Below are positions 1 through 14,400 of a stretch of DNA of 64,000 nt, one piece after another. The DNA is taken from the NCBI GenBank assembly GCA_947652605.1, contig CANTFG010000137.1, positions 62,001 to 126,000 on the forward strand, written 5' to 3'. The translations under genes and the position numbers were made by a program. Source of the stretch: Elmis aenea. Lineage: Eukaryota; Arthropoda; Insecta; Coleoptera; Elmidae. Within the stretch, counting starts at the first letter, position 1. Each line of letters starts with the position of its first letter. The notes beneath the pieces were generated by a model that saw nothing but the letters and a program-made list of their open reading frames with translations, did not search any database and was not told the DNA's origin.

Positions 1-171
1 GTCGCTCAAGGAACATATGTATTAACTAAAGCACGGTATTTTTAGGAAATTATTAAAAATTAAAACCAGCTCATTGAAAGACATATGCAAAACAATTGTA
101 TTCATGTAAAGAGGCGATGGATAAACTGTTCCTGTCATATACAAATCAATAATTGAAATTGTTTCGAAATA
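1..171 (+). repeat. Reference satellite monomer with diagnostic variant sites
   Basis: This monomer serves as a coordinate frame. Recurrent variant sites in the array are: 6 (T/A, GTCGCT or GTCGCA); 10 (G/A); 30 (A/T, ACTAAAGC or ACTAATGC); 53 (T/G); 64-65 (AA, TA or TG before CC); 72-74 (CATT, TATT, CACT or CTTT contexts); 103-104 (CAT, CCT or TAT); 111 and 113 (GAGG, AAGG or GAAG); 119-120 (GG, AG, AA or TG); 131 (C/T); 136 (C/G); 155 (G/A); and 164-166 (TCG, TAG or CAG). Short perfect dyads lie at 13-20 (ACATATGT), 82-87 (CATATG), 92-99 (ACAATTGT) and 162-169 (TTTCGAAA). Four CpG sites lie at 3-4, 34-35, 115-116 and 165-166. The monomer is 29% G+C by hand count. Confidence 0.95.
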
Positions 172-3100
172 GTCGCACAAGGAACATATGTATTAACTAA
201 AGCACGGTATTTTTAGGAAATTATTAAAAATTAATGCCAGCTCATTGAAAGACATATGCAAAACAATTGTATTTATGTAAAGAGGCGATGGATAAACTGT
301 TCCTGTGATATACAAATCAATAATTAAAATTGTTTAGAAATAGTCGCTCAAGGAACATATGTATTAACTAAAGCACGGTATTTTTAGGAAATTATTAAAA
401 ATTAAAACCAGCTCATTGAAAGACATATGCAAAACAATTGTATTCCTGTAAAGAGGCGATGGATAAACTGTTCCTGTGATATACAAATCAATAATTAAAA
501 TTGTTTAGAAATAGTCGCTCAAGGAACATATGTATTAACTAAAGCACGGTATTTTTAGGAAATTATTAAAAATTAATACCAGCTCATTGAAAGACATATG
601 CAAAACAATTGTATTCATGTAAAGAGGCGATGGATAAACTGTTTCTGTGACATACAAATCAATAATTAAAATTGTTCAGAAATAGTCGCTCAAGGAACAT
701 ATGTATTAACTAAAGCACGGTATTTTTAGGAAATTATTAAAAATTAAAACCAGCTCATTGAAAGACATGCAAAACAATTGTATTCATGTAAAGAGGCGAT
801 GGATAAACTGTTCCTGTGATATACAAATCAATAATTAAAATTGTTTCGAAATAGTCGCTCAAGGAACATATGTATTAACTAAAGCACGGTATTTTTAGGA
901 AATTATTAAAAATTAAAACCAGCTTATTGAAAGACATATGCAAAACAATTGTATTCATGTAAAGAGGCGATGGATAAACTGTTCCTGTCATATACAAATC
1001 AATAATTAAAATTGTTTAGAAATAGTCGCTCAAGGAACATATGTATTAACTAAAGCACGGTATTTTTAGGAAATTATTAAAAATTAAAACCAGCTCATTA
1101 AAAGACATATGCAAAACAATTGTATTCATGTAAAGAGGCGATAAATAAACTGTTCCTGTGATATACAAATCAATAATTAAAATTGTTTCGAAATAGTCGC
1201 TCAAGAAACATATGTATTAACTAATGCACGGTATTTTTAGGAAATTATTAAAAATTAAAACCAGCTCATTGAAAGACATATGCAAAACAATTGTATTCAT
1301 GTAAAGAGGCGATGTATATACTGTTCCTGTCATATACAAATCAATAATTAAAATTGTTTCGAAATAGTCGCTCAAGGAACATATGTATTAACTAATGCAC
1401 GGTATTTTTAGGAAATTATTAAAAATTAAAACCAGCTCATTGAAAGACATATGCAAAACAATTGTATTCATGTAAAGAGGCGATAGATAAACTGTTCCTG
1501 TGATATACAAATCAATAATTGAAATTGTTTCGAAATAGTCGCACAAGGAACATATGTATTAACTAATGCACGGTATTTTTAGGAAATTATTAAAAATTAA
1601 AACCAGCTCATTGAAAGACATATGCAAAACAATTGTATTCATGTAAAGAGGCGATGGATAAACTGTTCCTGTGATATACAAATCAATAATTAAAATTGTT
1701 TCGAAATAGTCGCTCAAGGAACATATGTATTAACTAAAGCACGGTATTTTTAGGAAATTATTTAAAATTAAAACCAGCTCATTGAAAGACATATGCAAAA
1801 CAATTGTATTCATGTAAAGAGGCGATAAATAAACTGTTGCTGTGATATACAAATCAATAATTAAAATTGTTTCGAAATAGTCGCTCAAGGAACATATGTA
1901 TTAACTAAAGCACGGTATTTTTAGGAAATTATTAAAAATTAAAACCAGCTCATTGAAAGACATATGCAAAACAATTGTATTCATGTAAAGAGGCGATGGA
2001 TATACTGTTCCTGTCATATACAAATCAATAATTAAAATTGTTTAGAAATAGTCGCTCAAGGAACATATGTATTAACTAAAGCACGGTATTTTTAGGAAAT
2101 TATTAAAAATTAAAACCAGCTCATTGAAAGACATATGCAAAACAATTGTATTCATGTAAAGAGGCGATGGATAAACTGTTCCTGTCATATACAAATCAAT
2201 AATTGAAATTGTTTCGAAATAGTCGCACAAAGAACATATGTATTAACTAAAGCACGGTATTTTTAGGAAATTATTAAAAATTAAAACCAGCTCATTGAAA
2301 GACATATGCAAAACAATTGTATTCATGTAAAGAGGCGATGAATAAACTGTTCCTGTGATATACATACAAATCAATAATTAAAATTGTTCAGAAATAGTCG
2401 CTCAAAGAACATATGTATTAACTAATGCACGGTATTTTTAGGAAATTATTAAAAATTAAAACCAGCTCATTGAAAGACATATGCAAAACAATTGTATTCC
2501 TGTAAAGAGGCGATGGATAAACTGTTCCTGTGATATACAAATCAATAATTAAAATTGTTTAGAAATAGTCGCTCAAGGAACATATGTATTAACTAAAGCA
2601 CGGTATTTTTAGGAAATTATTAAAAATTAAAACCAGCTCATTGAAAGACATATGCAAAACAATTGTATTCCTGTAAAGAGGCGATGGATAAACTGTTCCT
2701 GTGATATACAAATCAATAATTAAAATTGTTTAGAAATAGTCGCTCAAGGAACATATGTATTAACTAAAGCACGGTATTTTTAGGAAATTATTAAAAATTA
2801 ATACCAGCTCATTGAAAGACATATGCAAAACAATTGTATTCATGTAAAGAGGCGATGGATAAACTGTTTCTGTGACATACAAATCAATAATTAAAATTGT
2901 TCAGAAATAGTCGCTCAAGGAACATATGTATTAACTAAAGCACGGTATTTTTAGGAAATTATTAAAAATTAAAACCAGCTCATTGAAAGACATATGCAAA
3001 ACAATTGTATTCATGTAAAGAGGCGATGGATAAACTGTTCCTGTGATATACAAATCAATAATTAAAATTGTTTCGAAATAGTCGCTCAAGGAACATATGT

Positions 3101-6100
3101 ATTAACTAAAGCACGGTATTTTTAGGAAATTATTAAAAATTAAAACCAGCTCATTGAAAGACATATGCAAAACAATTGTATTCATGTAAAGAGGCAATGG
3201 ATAAACTGTTCCTGTCATATACAAATCAATAATTAAAATTGTTTAGAAATAGTCGCTCAAGGAACATATGTATTAACTAAAGCACGGTATTTTTAGGAAA
3301 TTATTAAAAATTAAAACCAGCTCATTGAAAGACATATGCAAAACAATTGTATTCATGTAAAGAGGCGATGGATAAACTGTTCCTGTGATATACAAATCAA
3401 TAATTAAAATTGTTTCGAAATAGTCGCTCAAGGAACATATGTATTAACTAAAGCACGGTATTTTTAGGAAATTATTAAAAATTAAAACCAGCTCATTGAA
3501 AGACATATGCAAAACAATTGTATTCATGTAAAGAGGCGATAAATAAACTGTTCCTGTGATATACAAATCAATAATTAAAATTGTTTCGAAATAGTCGCTC
3601 AAGGAACATATGTATTAACTAAAGCACGGTATTTTTAGGAAATTATTAAAAATTAAAACCAGCTCATTGAAAGACATATGCAAAACAATTGTATTCATGT
3701 AAAGAGGCGATGGATATACTGTTCCTGTCATATACAAATCAATAATTAAAATTGTTTAGAAATAGTCGCTCAAGGAACATATGTATTAACTAAAGCACGG
3801 TATTTTTAGGAAATTATTAAAAATTTAAACCAGCTCATTGAAAGACATATGCAAAACAATTGTATTCATGTAAAGAGGCGATGGATAAACTGTTCCTGTG
3901 ATATACAAATCAATAATTAAAATTGTTTCGAAATAGTCGCTCAAGGAACATATGTATTAACTAATGCACGGTATTTTTAGGAAATTATTAAAAATTAAAA
4001 CCAGCTCATTGAAAGACATATGCAAAACAATTGTATTCATGTAAATAGGCGATAGATAAACTGTTCCTGTGATATACAAATCAATAATTGAAATTGTTTC
4101 GAAATAGTCGCACAAGGAACATATGTATTAACTAATGCACGGTATTTTTAGGAAATTATTAAAAATTAAAACCAGCTCATTGAAAGACATATGCAAAACA
4201 ATTGTATTCATGTAAAGAGGCGATGGATAAACTGTTCTTGTCATATACAAATCAATAATTGAAATTGTTTCGAAATAGTCGCACAAGGAACATATGTATT
4301 AACTTAAGCACGGTATTTTTAGGAAATTATTAAAAATTAAAACCAGCTCATTGAAAGACATATGCAAAACAATTGTATTCATGTAAAGAGGCGATGGATA
4401 AACTGTTCCTGTGATATACATACAAATCAATAATTAAAATTGTTCAGAAATAGTCGCTCAAAGAACGTATGTATTAACTAATGCACGGTATTTTTAGGAA
4501 ATTATTAAAAATTAAAACCAGCTCATTGAAAGACATATGCAAAACAATTGTATTCCTGTAAAGAGGCGATGGATAAACTGTTCCTGTCATATACAAATCA
4601 ATAATTAAAATTGTTTAGAAATAGTCGCTCAAGGAACATATGTATTAACTAAAGCACGGTATTTTTGGGAAATTATTAAAAATTAAAACCAGCTCATTGA
4701 AAGACATATGCAAAACAATTGTATTCATGTAAAGAGGCGATGGATAAACTGTTCCTGTGATATACAAATCAATAATTAAAATTGTTTCGAAATAGTCGCA
4801 CAAGGAACATAAATGTATTAACTAAAGCACGGTATTTTTAGGAAATTATTAAAAATTAAAACCAGCTCATTGAAAGACATATGCAAAACAATTGTATTCA
4901 TGTAAAGAGGCGATGGATAAACTGTTCCTGTGATATACATACAAATCAATAATTAAAATTGTTCAGAAATAGTCGCTCAAAGAACATATGTATTAACTAA
5001 TGCACGGTATTTTTAGGAAATTATTAAAAATTAAAACCAGCTCATTGAAAGACATATGCAAAACAATTGTATTCCTGTAAAGAGGCGATGGATAAACTGT
5101 TCCTGTGATATACAAATCAATAATTAAAATTGTTTAGAAATAGTCGCTCAAGGAACATATGTATTAACTAAAGCACGGTATTTTTAGGAAATTATTAAAA
5201 ATTAAAACCAGCTCATTGAAAGACATATGCAAAACAATTGTATTCATGTAAAGAGGCGATGGATAAACTGTTCCTGTGATATACAAATCAATAATTAAAA
5301 TTGTTTAGAAATAGTCGCTCAAGGAACATATGTATTAACTAAAGCACGGTATTTTTAGGAAATTATTAAAAATTAATACCAGCTCATTGAAAGACATATG
5401 CAAAACAATTGTATTCATGTAAAGAGGCGATGGATAAACTGTTTCTGTGACATACAAATCAATAATTAAAATTGTTCAGAAATAGTCGCTCAAGGAACAT
5501 ATGTATTAACTAAAGCACGGTATTTTTAGGAAATTATTAAAAATTAAAACCAGCTCATTGAAAGACATATGCAAAACAATTGTATTCATGTAAAGAGGCG
5601 ATGGATAAACTGTTCCTGTAATATACAAATCAATAATTAAAATTGTTTCAAAATAGTCGCTCAAGGAACATATGTATTAACTAAAGCACGGTATTTTTAG
5701 GAAATTATTAAAAATTAAAACCAGCTCATTGAAAGACATATGCAAAACAATTTTATTCATGTAAAGAGGCGATGGATAAACTGTTCCTGTGATATACAAA
5801 TCAATAATTAAAATTGTTTAGAAATAGTCGCTCAAGGAACATATGTATTAACTAAAGCACGGTATTTTTAGGAAATTATTAAAAATTAAAACCAGCTCAT
5901 TGAAAGACATATGCAAAACAATTGTATTCATGTAAAGAGGCAATGGATAAACTGTTCCTGTCATATACAAATCAATAATTAAAATTGTTTAGAAATAGTC
6001 GCTCAAGGAACATATGTATTAACTAAAGCACGGTATTTTTAGGAAATTATTAAAAATTAAAACCAGCTCATTGAAAGACATATGCAAAACAATTGTATTC

Positions 6101-6681
6101 ATGTAAAGAGGCGATGGATAAACTGTTCCTGTGATATACAAATCAATAATTAAAATTGTTTCGAAATAGTCGCTCAAGGAACATATGTATTAACTAAAGC
6201 ACGGTATTTTTAGGAAATTATTAAAAATTAAAACCAGCTCATTGAAAGACATATGCAAAACAATTGTATTCATGTAAAGAGGCGATAAATAAACTGTTCC
6301 TGTGATATACAAATCAATAATTAAAATTGTTTCGAAATAGTCGCTCAAGGAACATATGTATTAATTAAAGCACGGTATTTTTAGGAAATTATTAAAAATT
6401 AAAACCAGCTCATTGAAAGACATATGCAAAACAATTGTATTCATATAAAGAGGCGATGGATATACTGTTCCTGTCATATACAAATCAATAATTTAAATTG
6501 TTCAGAAATAGTCGCTCAAGGAACATATGTATTAACTAATGCACGGTATTTTTAGGAAATTATTAAAAATTAAAACCAGCTCATTGAAAGACATATGCAA
6601 AAAAATTGTATTCCTGTAAAGAGGCGATGGATAAACTGTTCCTGTGATATACAAATCAATAATTAAAATTGTTTAGAAACA
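1..6681 (+). repeat. 39-monomer higher-order repeat, copy 1
   Basis: Rare variants in this block recur exactly 6681 bp later. Examples are the shortened AAAGACATGC at 761 and 7442, CGATGTATAT at about 1312 and 7992, CTGTTGCTGT at about 1836 and 8517, GGCAATGG at about 3195 and 9876, AAATTTAAACC at about 3821 and 10502, TAAATAGGC at about 4043 and 10724, and GAACGTATG at about 4464 and 11145. I saw no difference between the copies at the sites compared over 1-4783. 6681 bp is 39 monomers plus 12 bp, accounted for by small insertions such as the ATAC duplications. Bases 4784-6681 complete the period but are not repeated in order after 11464. A nested 13-monomer spacing (the TTTCTGTGACATAC marker near 645 and 2862) shows earlier rounds of copying. 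Confidence 0.88.
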
Positions 6682-9600
6682 GTCGCTCAAGGAACATATG
6701 TATTAACTAAAGCACGGTATTTTTAGGAAATTATTAAAAATTAAAACCAGCTCATTGAAAGACATATGCAAAACAATTGTATTCATGTAAAGAGGCGATG
6801 GATAAACTGTTCCTGTCATATACAAATCAATAATTGAAATTGTTTCGAAATAGTCGCACAAGGAACATATGTATTAACTAAAGCACGGTATTTTTAGGAA
6901 ATTATTAAAAATTAATGCCAGCTCATTGAAAGACATATGCAAAACAATTGTATTTATGTAAAGAGGCGATGGATAAACTGTTCCTGTGATATACAAATCA
7001 ATAATTAAAATTGTTTAGAAATAGTCGCTCAAGGAACATATGTATTAACTAAAGCACGGTATTTTTAGGAAATTATTAAAAATTAAAACCAGCTCATTGA
7101 AAGACATATGCAAAACAATTGTATTCCTGTAAAGAGGCGATGGATAAACTGTTCCTGTGATATACAAATCAATAATTAAAATTGTTTAGAAATAGTCGCT
7201 CAAGGAACATATGTATTAACTAAAGCACGGTATTTTTAGGAAATTATTAAAAATTAATACCAGCTCATTGAAAGACATATGCAAAACAATTGTATTCATG
7301 TAAAGAGGCGATGGATAAACTGTTTCTGTGACATACAAATCAATAATTAAAATTGTTCAGAAATAGTCGCTCAAGGAACATATGTATTAACTAAAGCACG
7401 GTATTTTTAGGAAATTATTAAAAATTAAAACCAGCTCATTGAAAGACATGCAAAACAATTGTATTCATGTAAAGAGGCGATGGATAAACTGTTCCTGTGA
7501 TATACAAATCAATAATTAAAATTGTTTCGAAATAGTCGCTCAAGGAACATATGTATTAACTAAAGCACGGTATTTTTAGGAAATTATTAAAAATTAAAAC
7601 CAGCTTATTGAAAGACATATGCAAAACAATTGTATTCATGTAAAGAGGCGATGGATAAACTGTTCCTGTCATATACAAATCAATAATTAAAATTGTTTAG
7701 AAATAGTCGCTCAAGGAACATATGTATTAACTAAAGCACGGTATTTTTAGGAAATTATTAAAAATTAAAACCAGCTCATTAAAAGACATATGCAAAACAA
7801 TTGTATTCATGTAAAGAGGCGATAAATAAACTGTTCCTGTGATATACAAATCAATAATTAAAATTGTTTCGAAATAGTCGCTCAAGAAACATATGTATTA
7901 ACTAATGCACGGTATTTTTAGGAAATTATTAAAAATTAAAACCAGCTCATTGAAAGACATATGCAAAACAATTGTATTCATGTAAAGAGGCGATGTATAT
8001 ACTGTTCCTGTCATATACAAATCAATAATTAAAATTGTTTCGAAATAGTCGCTCAAGGAACATATGTATTAACTAATGCACGGTATTTTTAGGAAATTAT
8101 TAAAAATTAAAACCAGCTCATTGAAAGACATATGCAAAACAATTGTATTCATGTAAAGAGGCGATAGATAAACTGTTCCTGTGATATACAAATCAATAAT
8201 TGAAATTGTTTCGAAATAGTCGCACAAGGAACATATGTATTAACTAATGCACGGTATTTTTAGGAAATTATTAAAAATTAAAACCAGCTCATTGAAAGAC
8301 ATATGCAAAACAATTGTATTCATGTAAAGAGGCGATGGATAAACTGTTCCTGTGATATACAAATCAATAATTAAAATTGTTTCGAAATAGTCGCTCAAGG
8401 AACATATGTATTAACTAAAGCACGGTATTTTTAGGAAATTATTTAAAATTAAAACCAGCTCATTGAAAGACATATGCAAAACAATTGTATTCATGTAAAG
8501 AGGCGATAAATAAACTGTTGCTGTGATATACAAATCAATAATTAAAATTGTTTCGAAATAGTCGCTCAAGGAACATATGTATTAACTAAAGCACGGTATT
8601 TTTAGGAAATTATTAAAAATTAAAACCAGCTCATTGAAAGACATATGCAAAACAATTGTATTCATGTAAAGAGGCGATGGATATACTGTTCCTGTCATAT
8701 ACAAATCAATAATTAAAATTGTTTAGAAATAGTCGCTCAAGGAACATATGTATTAACTAAAGCACGGTATTTTTAGGAAATTATTAAAAATTAAAACCAG
8801 CTCATTGAAAGACATATGCAAAACAATTGTATTCATGTAAAGAGGCGATGGATAAACTGTTCCTGTCATATACAAATCAATAATTGAAATTGTTTCGAAA
8901 TAGTCGCACAAAGAACATATGTATTAACTAAAGCACGGTATTTTTAGGAAATTATTAAAAATTAAAACCAGCTCATTGAAAGACATATGCAAAACAATTG
9001 TATTCATGTAAAGAGGCGATGAATAAACTGTTCCTGTGATATACATACAAATCAATAATTAAAATTGTTCAGAAATAGTCGCTCAAAGAACATATGTATT
9101 AACTAATGCACGGTATTTTTAGGAAATTATTAAAAATTAAAACCAGCTCATTGAAAGACATATGCAAAACAATTGTATTCCTGTAAAGAGGCGATGGATA
9201 AACTGTTCCTGTGATATACAAATCAATAATTAAAATTGTTTAGAAATAGTCGCTCAAGGAACATATGTATTAACTAAAGCACGGTATTTTTAGGAAATTA
9301 TTAAAAATTAAAACCAGCTCATTGAAAGACATATGCAAAACAATTGTATTCCTGTAAAGAGGCGATGGATAAACTGTTCCTGTGATATACAAATCAATAA
9401 TTAAAATTGTTTAGAAATAGTCGCTCAAGGAACATATGTATTAACTAAAGCACGGTATTTTTAGGAAATTATTAAAAATTAATACCAGCTCATTGAAAGA
9501 CATATGCAAAACAATTGTATTCATGTAAAGAGGCGATGGATAAACTGTTTCTGTGACATACAAATCAATAATTAAAATTGTTCAGAAATAGTCGCTCAAG

Positions 9601-11464
9601 GAACATATGTATTAACTAAAGCACGGTATTTTTAGGAAATTATTAAAAATTAAAACCAGCTCATTGAAAGACATATGCAAAACAATTGTATTCATGTAAA
9701 GAGGCGATGGATAAACTGTTCCTGTGATATACAAATCAATAATTAAAATTGTTTCGAAATAGTCGCTCAAGGAACATATGTATTAACTAAAGCACGGTAT
9801 TTTTAGGAAATTATTAAAAATTAAAACCAGCTCATTGAAAGACATATGCAAAACAATTGTATTCATGTAAAGAGGCAATGGATAAACTGTTCCTGTCATA
9901 TACAAATCAATAATTAAAATTGTTTAGAAATAGTCGCTCAAGGAACATATGTATTAACTAAAGCACGGTATTTTTAGGAAATTATTAAAAATTAAAACCA
10001 GCTCATTGAAAGACATATGCAAAACAATTGTATTCATGTAAAGAGGCGATGGATAAACTGTTCCTGTGATATACAAATCAATAATTAAAATTGTTTCGAA
10101 ATAGTCGCTCAAGGAACATATGTATTAACTAAAGCACGGTATTTTTAGGAAATTATTAAAAATTAAAACCAGCTCATTGAAAGACATATGCAAAACAATT
10201 GTATTCATGTAAAGAGGCGATAAATAAACTGTTCCTGTGATATACAAATCAATAATTAAAATTGTTTCGAAATAGTCGCTCAAGGAACATATGTATTAAC
10301 TAAAGCACGGTATTTTTAGGAAATTATTAAAAATTAAAACCAGCTCATTGAAAGACATATGCAAAACAATTGTATTCATGTAAAGAGGCGATGGATATAC
10401 TGTTCCTGTCATATACAAATCAATAATTAAAATTGTTTAGAAATAGTCGCTCAAGGAACATATGTATTAACTAAAGCACGGTATTTTTAGGAAATTATTA
10501 AAAATTTAAACCAGCTCATTGAAAGACATATGCAAAACAATTGTATTCATGTAAAGAGGCGATGGATAAACTGTTCCTGTGATATACAAATCAATAATTA
10601 AAATTGTTTCGAAATAGTCGCTCAAGGAACATATGTATTAACTAATGCACGGTATTTTTAGGAAATTATTAAAAATTAAAACCAGCTCATTGAAAGACAT
10701 ATGCAAAACAATTGTATTCATGTAAATAGGCGATAGATAAACTGTTCCTGTGATATACAAATCAATAATTGAAATTGTTTCGAAATAGTCGCACAAGGAA
10801 CATATGTATTAACTAATGCACGGTATTTTTAGGAAATTATTAAAAATTAAAACCAGCTCATTGAAAGACATATGCAAAACAATTGTATTCATGTAAAGAG
10901 GCGATGGATAAACTGTTCTTGTCATATACAAATCAATAATTGAAATTGTTTCGAAATAGTCGCACAAGGAACATATGTATTAACTTAAGCACGGTATTTT
11001 TAGGAAATTATTAAAAATTAAAACCAGCTCATTGAAAGACATATGCAAAACAATTGTATTCATGTAAAGAGGCGATGGATAAACTGTTCCTGTGATATAC
11101 ATACAAATCAATAATTAAAATTGTTCAGAAATAGTCGCTCAAAGAACGTATGTATTAACTAATGCACGGTATTTTTAGGAAATTATTAAAAATTAAAACC
11201 AGCTCATTGAAAGACATATGCAAAACAATTGTATTCCTGTAAAGAGGCGATGGATAAACTGTTCCTGTCATATACAAATCAATAATTAAAATTGTTTAGA
11301 AATAGTCGCTCAAGGAACATATGTATTAACTAAAGCACGGTATTTTTGGGAAATTATTAAAAATTAAAACCAGCTCATTGAAAGACATATGCAAAACAAT
11401 TGTATTCATGTAAAGAGGCGATGGATAAACTGTTCCTGTGATATACAAATCAATAATTAAAATT
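6682..11464 (+). repeat. 39-monomer higher-order repeat, partial copy 2
   Basis: This is a near-identical copy of 1-4783 at a constant offset of 6681 bp. Correspondence is lost at about 4784 versus 11465: copy 1 continues TTTCGAAATAGTCGCAC while copy 2 continues TTCAGAAATAGTCGCTC. The right edge is therefore the point of a later recombination event. The high identity implies recent duplication or gene conversion. Because it is so uniform, an assembly artefact should be excluded with long reads. Confidence 0.85.
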
Positions 11465-14400
11465 GTTCAGAAATAGTCGCTCAAGGAACATATGTATTAA
11501 CTAATGCACGGTATTTTTAGGAAATTATTAAAAATTAAAACCAGCTCATTGAAAGACATATGCAAAACAAATGTATTCCTGTAAAGAGGCGATGGATAAA
11601 CTGTTCCTGTGATATACAAATCAATAATTAAAATTGTTTAGAAATAGTCGCTCAAGGAACATATGTATTAACTAAAGCACGGTATTTTTAGGAAATTATT
11701 AAAAATTAAAACCAGCTCATTGAAAGACATATGCAAAACAATTGTATTCATGTAAAGAGGCGATGGATAAACTGTTCCTGTCATATACAAATCAATAATT
11801 GAAATTGTTTCGAAATAGTCGCACAAGGAACATATGTATTAACTAAAGCACGGTATTTTTAGGAAATTATTAAAAATTAATACCAGCTCATTGAAAGACA
11901 TATGCAAAACAATTGTATTCATGTAAAGAGGCGATGGATAAACTGTTTCTGTGATATACAAATCAATAATTAAAATTGTTTAGAAATAGTCGCTCAAGGA
12001 ACATATGTATTAACTAAAGCACGGTATTTTTAGGAATTTATTAAAAAATAAAACCAGCTTATTGAAAGACATATGCAAAACAATTGTATTCATGTAAAGA
12101 AGCGATGGATAAACTGTTCCTGTCATATACAAATCAATAATTGAAATTGTTTCAAAATAGTCGCACAAGGAACATATGTATTAACTAAAGCACGGTATTT
12201 TTAGGAAATTATTAAAAATTAAAACCAGCTCATTGAAAGACATATGCAAAACAATTTTATTCATGTAAAAAGGCGATGGATAAACTGTTCCTGTCATATA
12301 CAAATCAATAATTGAAATTGTTTCGAAATAGTCGCACAAGGAACATATGTATTAACTAAAGCACGGTATTTTTAGGAAATTAGTAAAAATTAAAACCAGC
12401 TCTTTGAAAGACATATGCAAAGCAATTGTATTCATGTAAAGAGGCGATGGATAAACTGTTTCTGTGATATACAAATCAATAATTAAAATTGTTCAGAAAT
12501 AGTCGCTCAAGGAACATATGTATTAACTAAAGCACGGTATTTTTAGGAAATTATTAAAAATTAAAACCAGCTCATTGAAAGACATATGCAAAACAATTGT
12601 ATTCCTGTAAAGAGGCGATGGATAAACTGTTTCTGTGATATACAAATCAATAATTAAAATTGTTCAGAAATAGTCGCTCAAGGAACATATGTATTAACTA
12701 AAGCACGGTATTTTTAGGAAATTATTAAAAATTAAAACCAGCTCATTGAAAGACATATGCAAAACAATTGTATTCATGTAAAGAGGCGATAGATAAACTG
12801 TTCCTGTGATATACAAATCAATAATTGAAATTGTTTCGAAATAGTCGCACAAGGAACATATGTATTAACTAATGCACGGTATTTTTAGGAAATTATTAAA
12901 AATTAAAACCAGCTCATTGAAAGACATATGCAAAACAATTGTATTCATGTAAAGAGGCGATGGATAAACTGTTCCTGTCATATACAAATCAATAATTGAA
13001 ATTGTTTCGAAATAGTCGCACAAGGAACATATGTATTAACTTAAGCACGGTATTTTTAGGAAATTATTAAAAATTAAAACCAGCTCATTGAAAGACATAT
13101 GCAAAACAATTGTATTCATGTAAAGAGGCGATGGATAAACTGTTCCTGTGATATACATACAAATCAATAATTAAAATTGTTCAGAAATAGTCGCTCAAAG
13201 AACATATGTATTAACTAATGCACGGTATTTTTAGGAAATTATTAAAAATTAAAACCAGCTCATTGAAAGACATATGCAAAACAATTGTATTCCTGTAAAG
13301 AGGCGATGGATAAACTGTTCCTGTGATATACAAATCAATAATTAAAATTGTTTAGAAATAGTCGCTCAAGGAACATATGTATTAACTAAAGCACGATATT
13401 TTTAGGAAATTATTAAAAATTAAAACCAGCTTATTGAAAGACATATGCAAAACAATTGTATTCATGTAAAGAGGCGATGGATAAACTGTTCCTGTGATAT
13501 ACAAATCAATAATTAAAATTGTTTAGAAATAGTCGCTCAAGGAACATATGTATTAACTAAAGCACGGTATTTTTAGGAAATTATTAAAAATTAATACCAG
13601 CTCATTGAAAGACATATGCAAAACAATTGTATTCATGTAAAGAGGCGATGGATAAACTGTTTCTGTAACATACAAATCAATAATTAAAATTGTTCAGAAA
13701 TAGTCGCTCAAGGAACATATGTATTAACTAAAGCACGGTATTTTTAGGAAATTATTAAAAATTAAAACCAGCTCATTGAAAGACATATGCAAAACAATTG
13801 TATTCATGTAAAGAGGCGATGGATAAACTGTTCCTGTAATATACAAATCAATAATTAAAATTGTTTCGAAATAGTCGCTCAAGGAACATATGTATTAACT
13901 AAAGCACGGTATTTTTAGGAAATTATTAAAAATTAAAACCAGCTCATTGAAAGACATATGCAAAACAATTTTATTCATGTAAAGAGGCGATGGATAAACT
14001 GTTCCTGTGATATACAAATCAATAATTGAAATTGTTTAGAAATAGTCGCTCAAGGAACATATGTATTAACTAAAGCACGGTATTTTTAGGAAATTATTAA
14101 AAATTAAAACCAGCTCATTGAAAGACATATGCAAAACAATTGTATTCATGTAAAGAGGCGATAAATAAACTGTTCCTGTGATATACAAATCAATAATTAA
14201 AATTGTTTCGAAATAGTCGCTCAAGGAACATATGTATTAACTAAAGCACGGTATTTTTAGGAAATTATTAAAAATTAAAACCAGCTCATTGAAAGACATA
14301 TGCAAAACAATTGTATTCATGTAAAGAGGCGATGGATATACTGTTCCTGTCATATACAAATCAATAATTAAAATTGTTCAGAAATAGTCGCTCAAGGAAC

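Noticed and set aside
37..47. Insect telomere repeat TTAGG within ATTTTTAGGAAA
   Set aside because: There is a single pentamer per monomer, never in tandem, so it is chance and no evidence for a telomeric array.
13..99. Monomer as an ancient dimer of about 70-85 bp halves
   Set aside because: CATATG occurs twice (14-19 and 82-87) and GTATT twice, but spacings are inconsistent (68 versus 79 bp) and the rest of the halves does not align.
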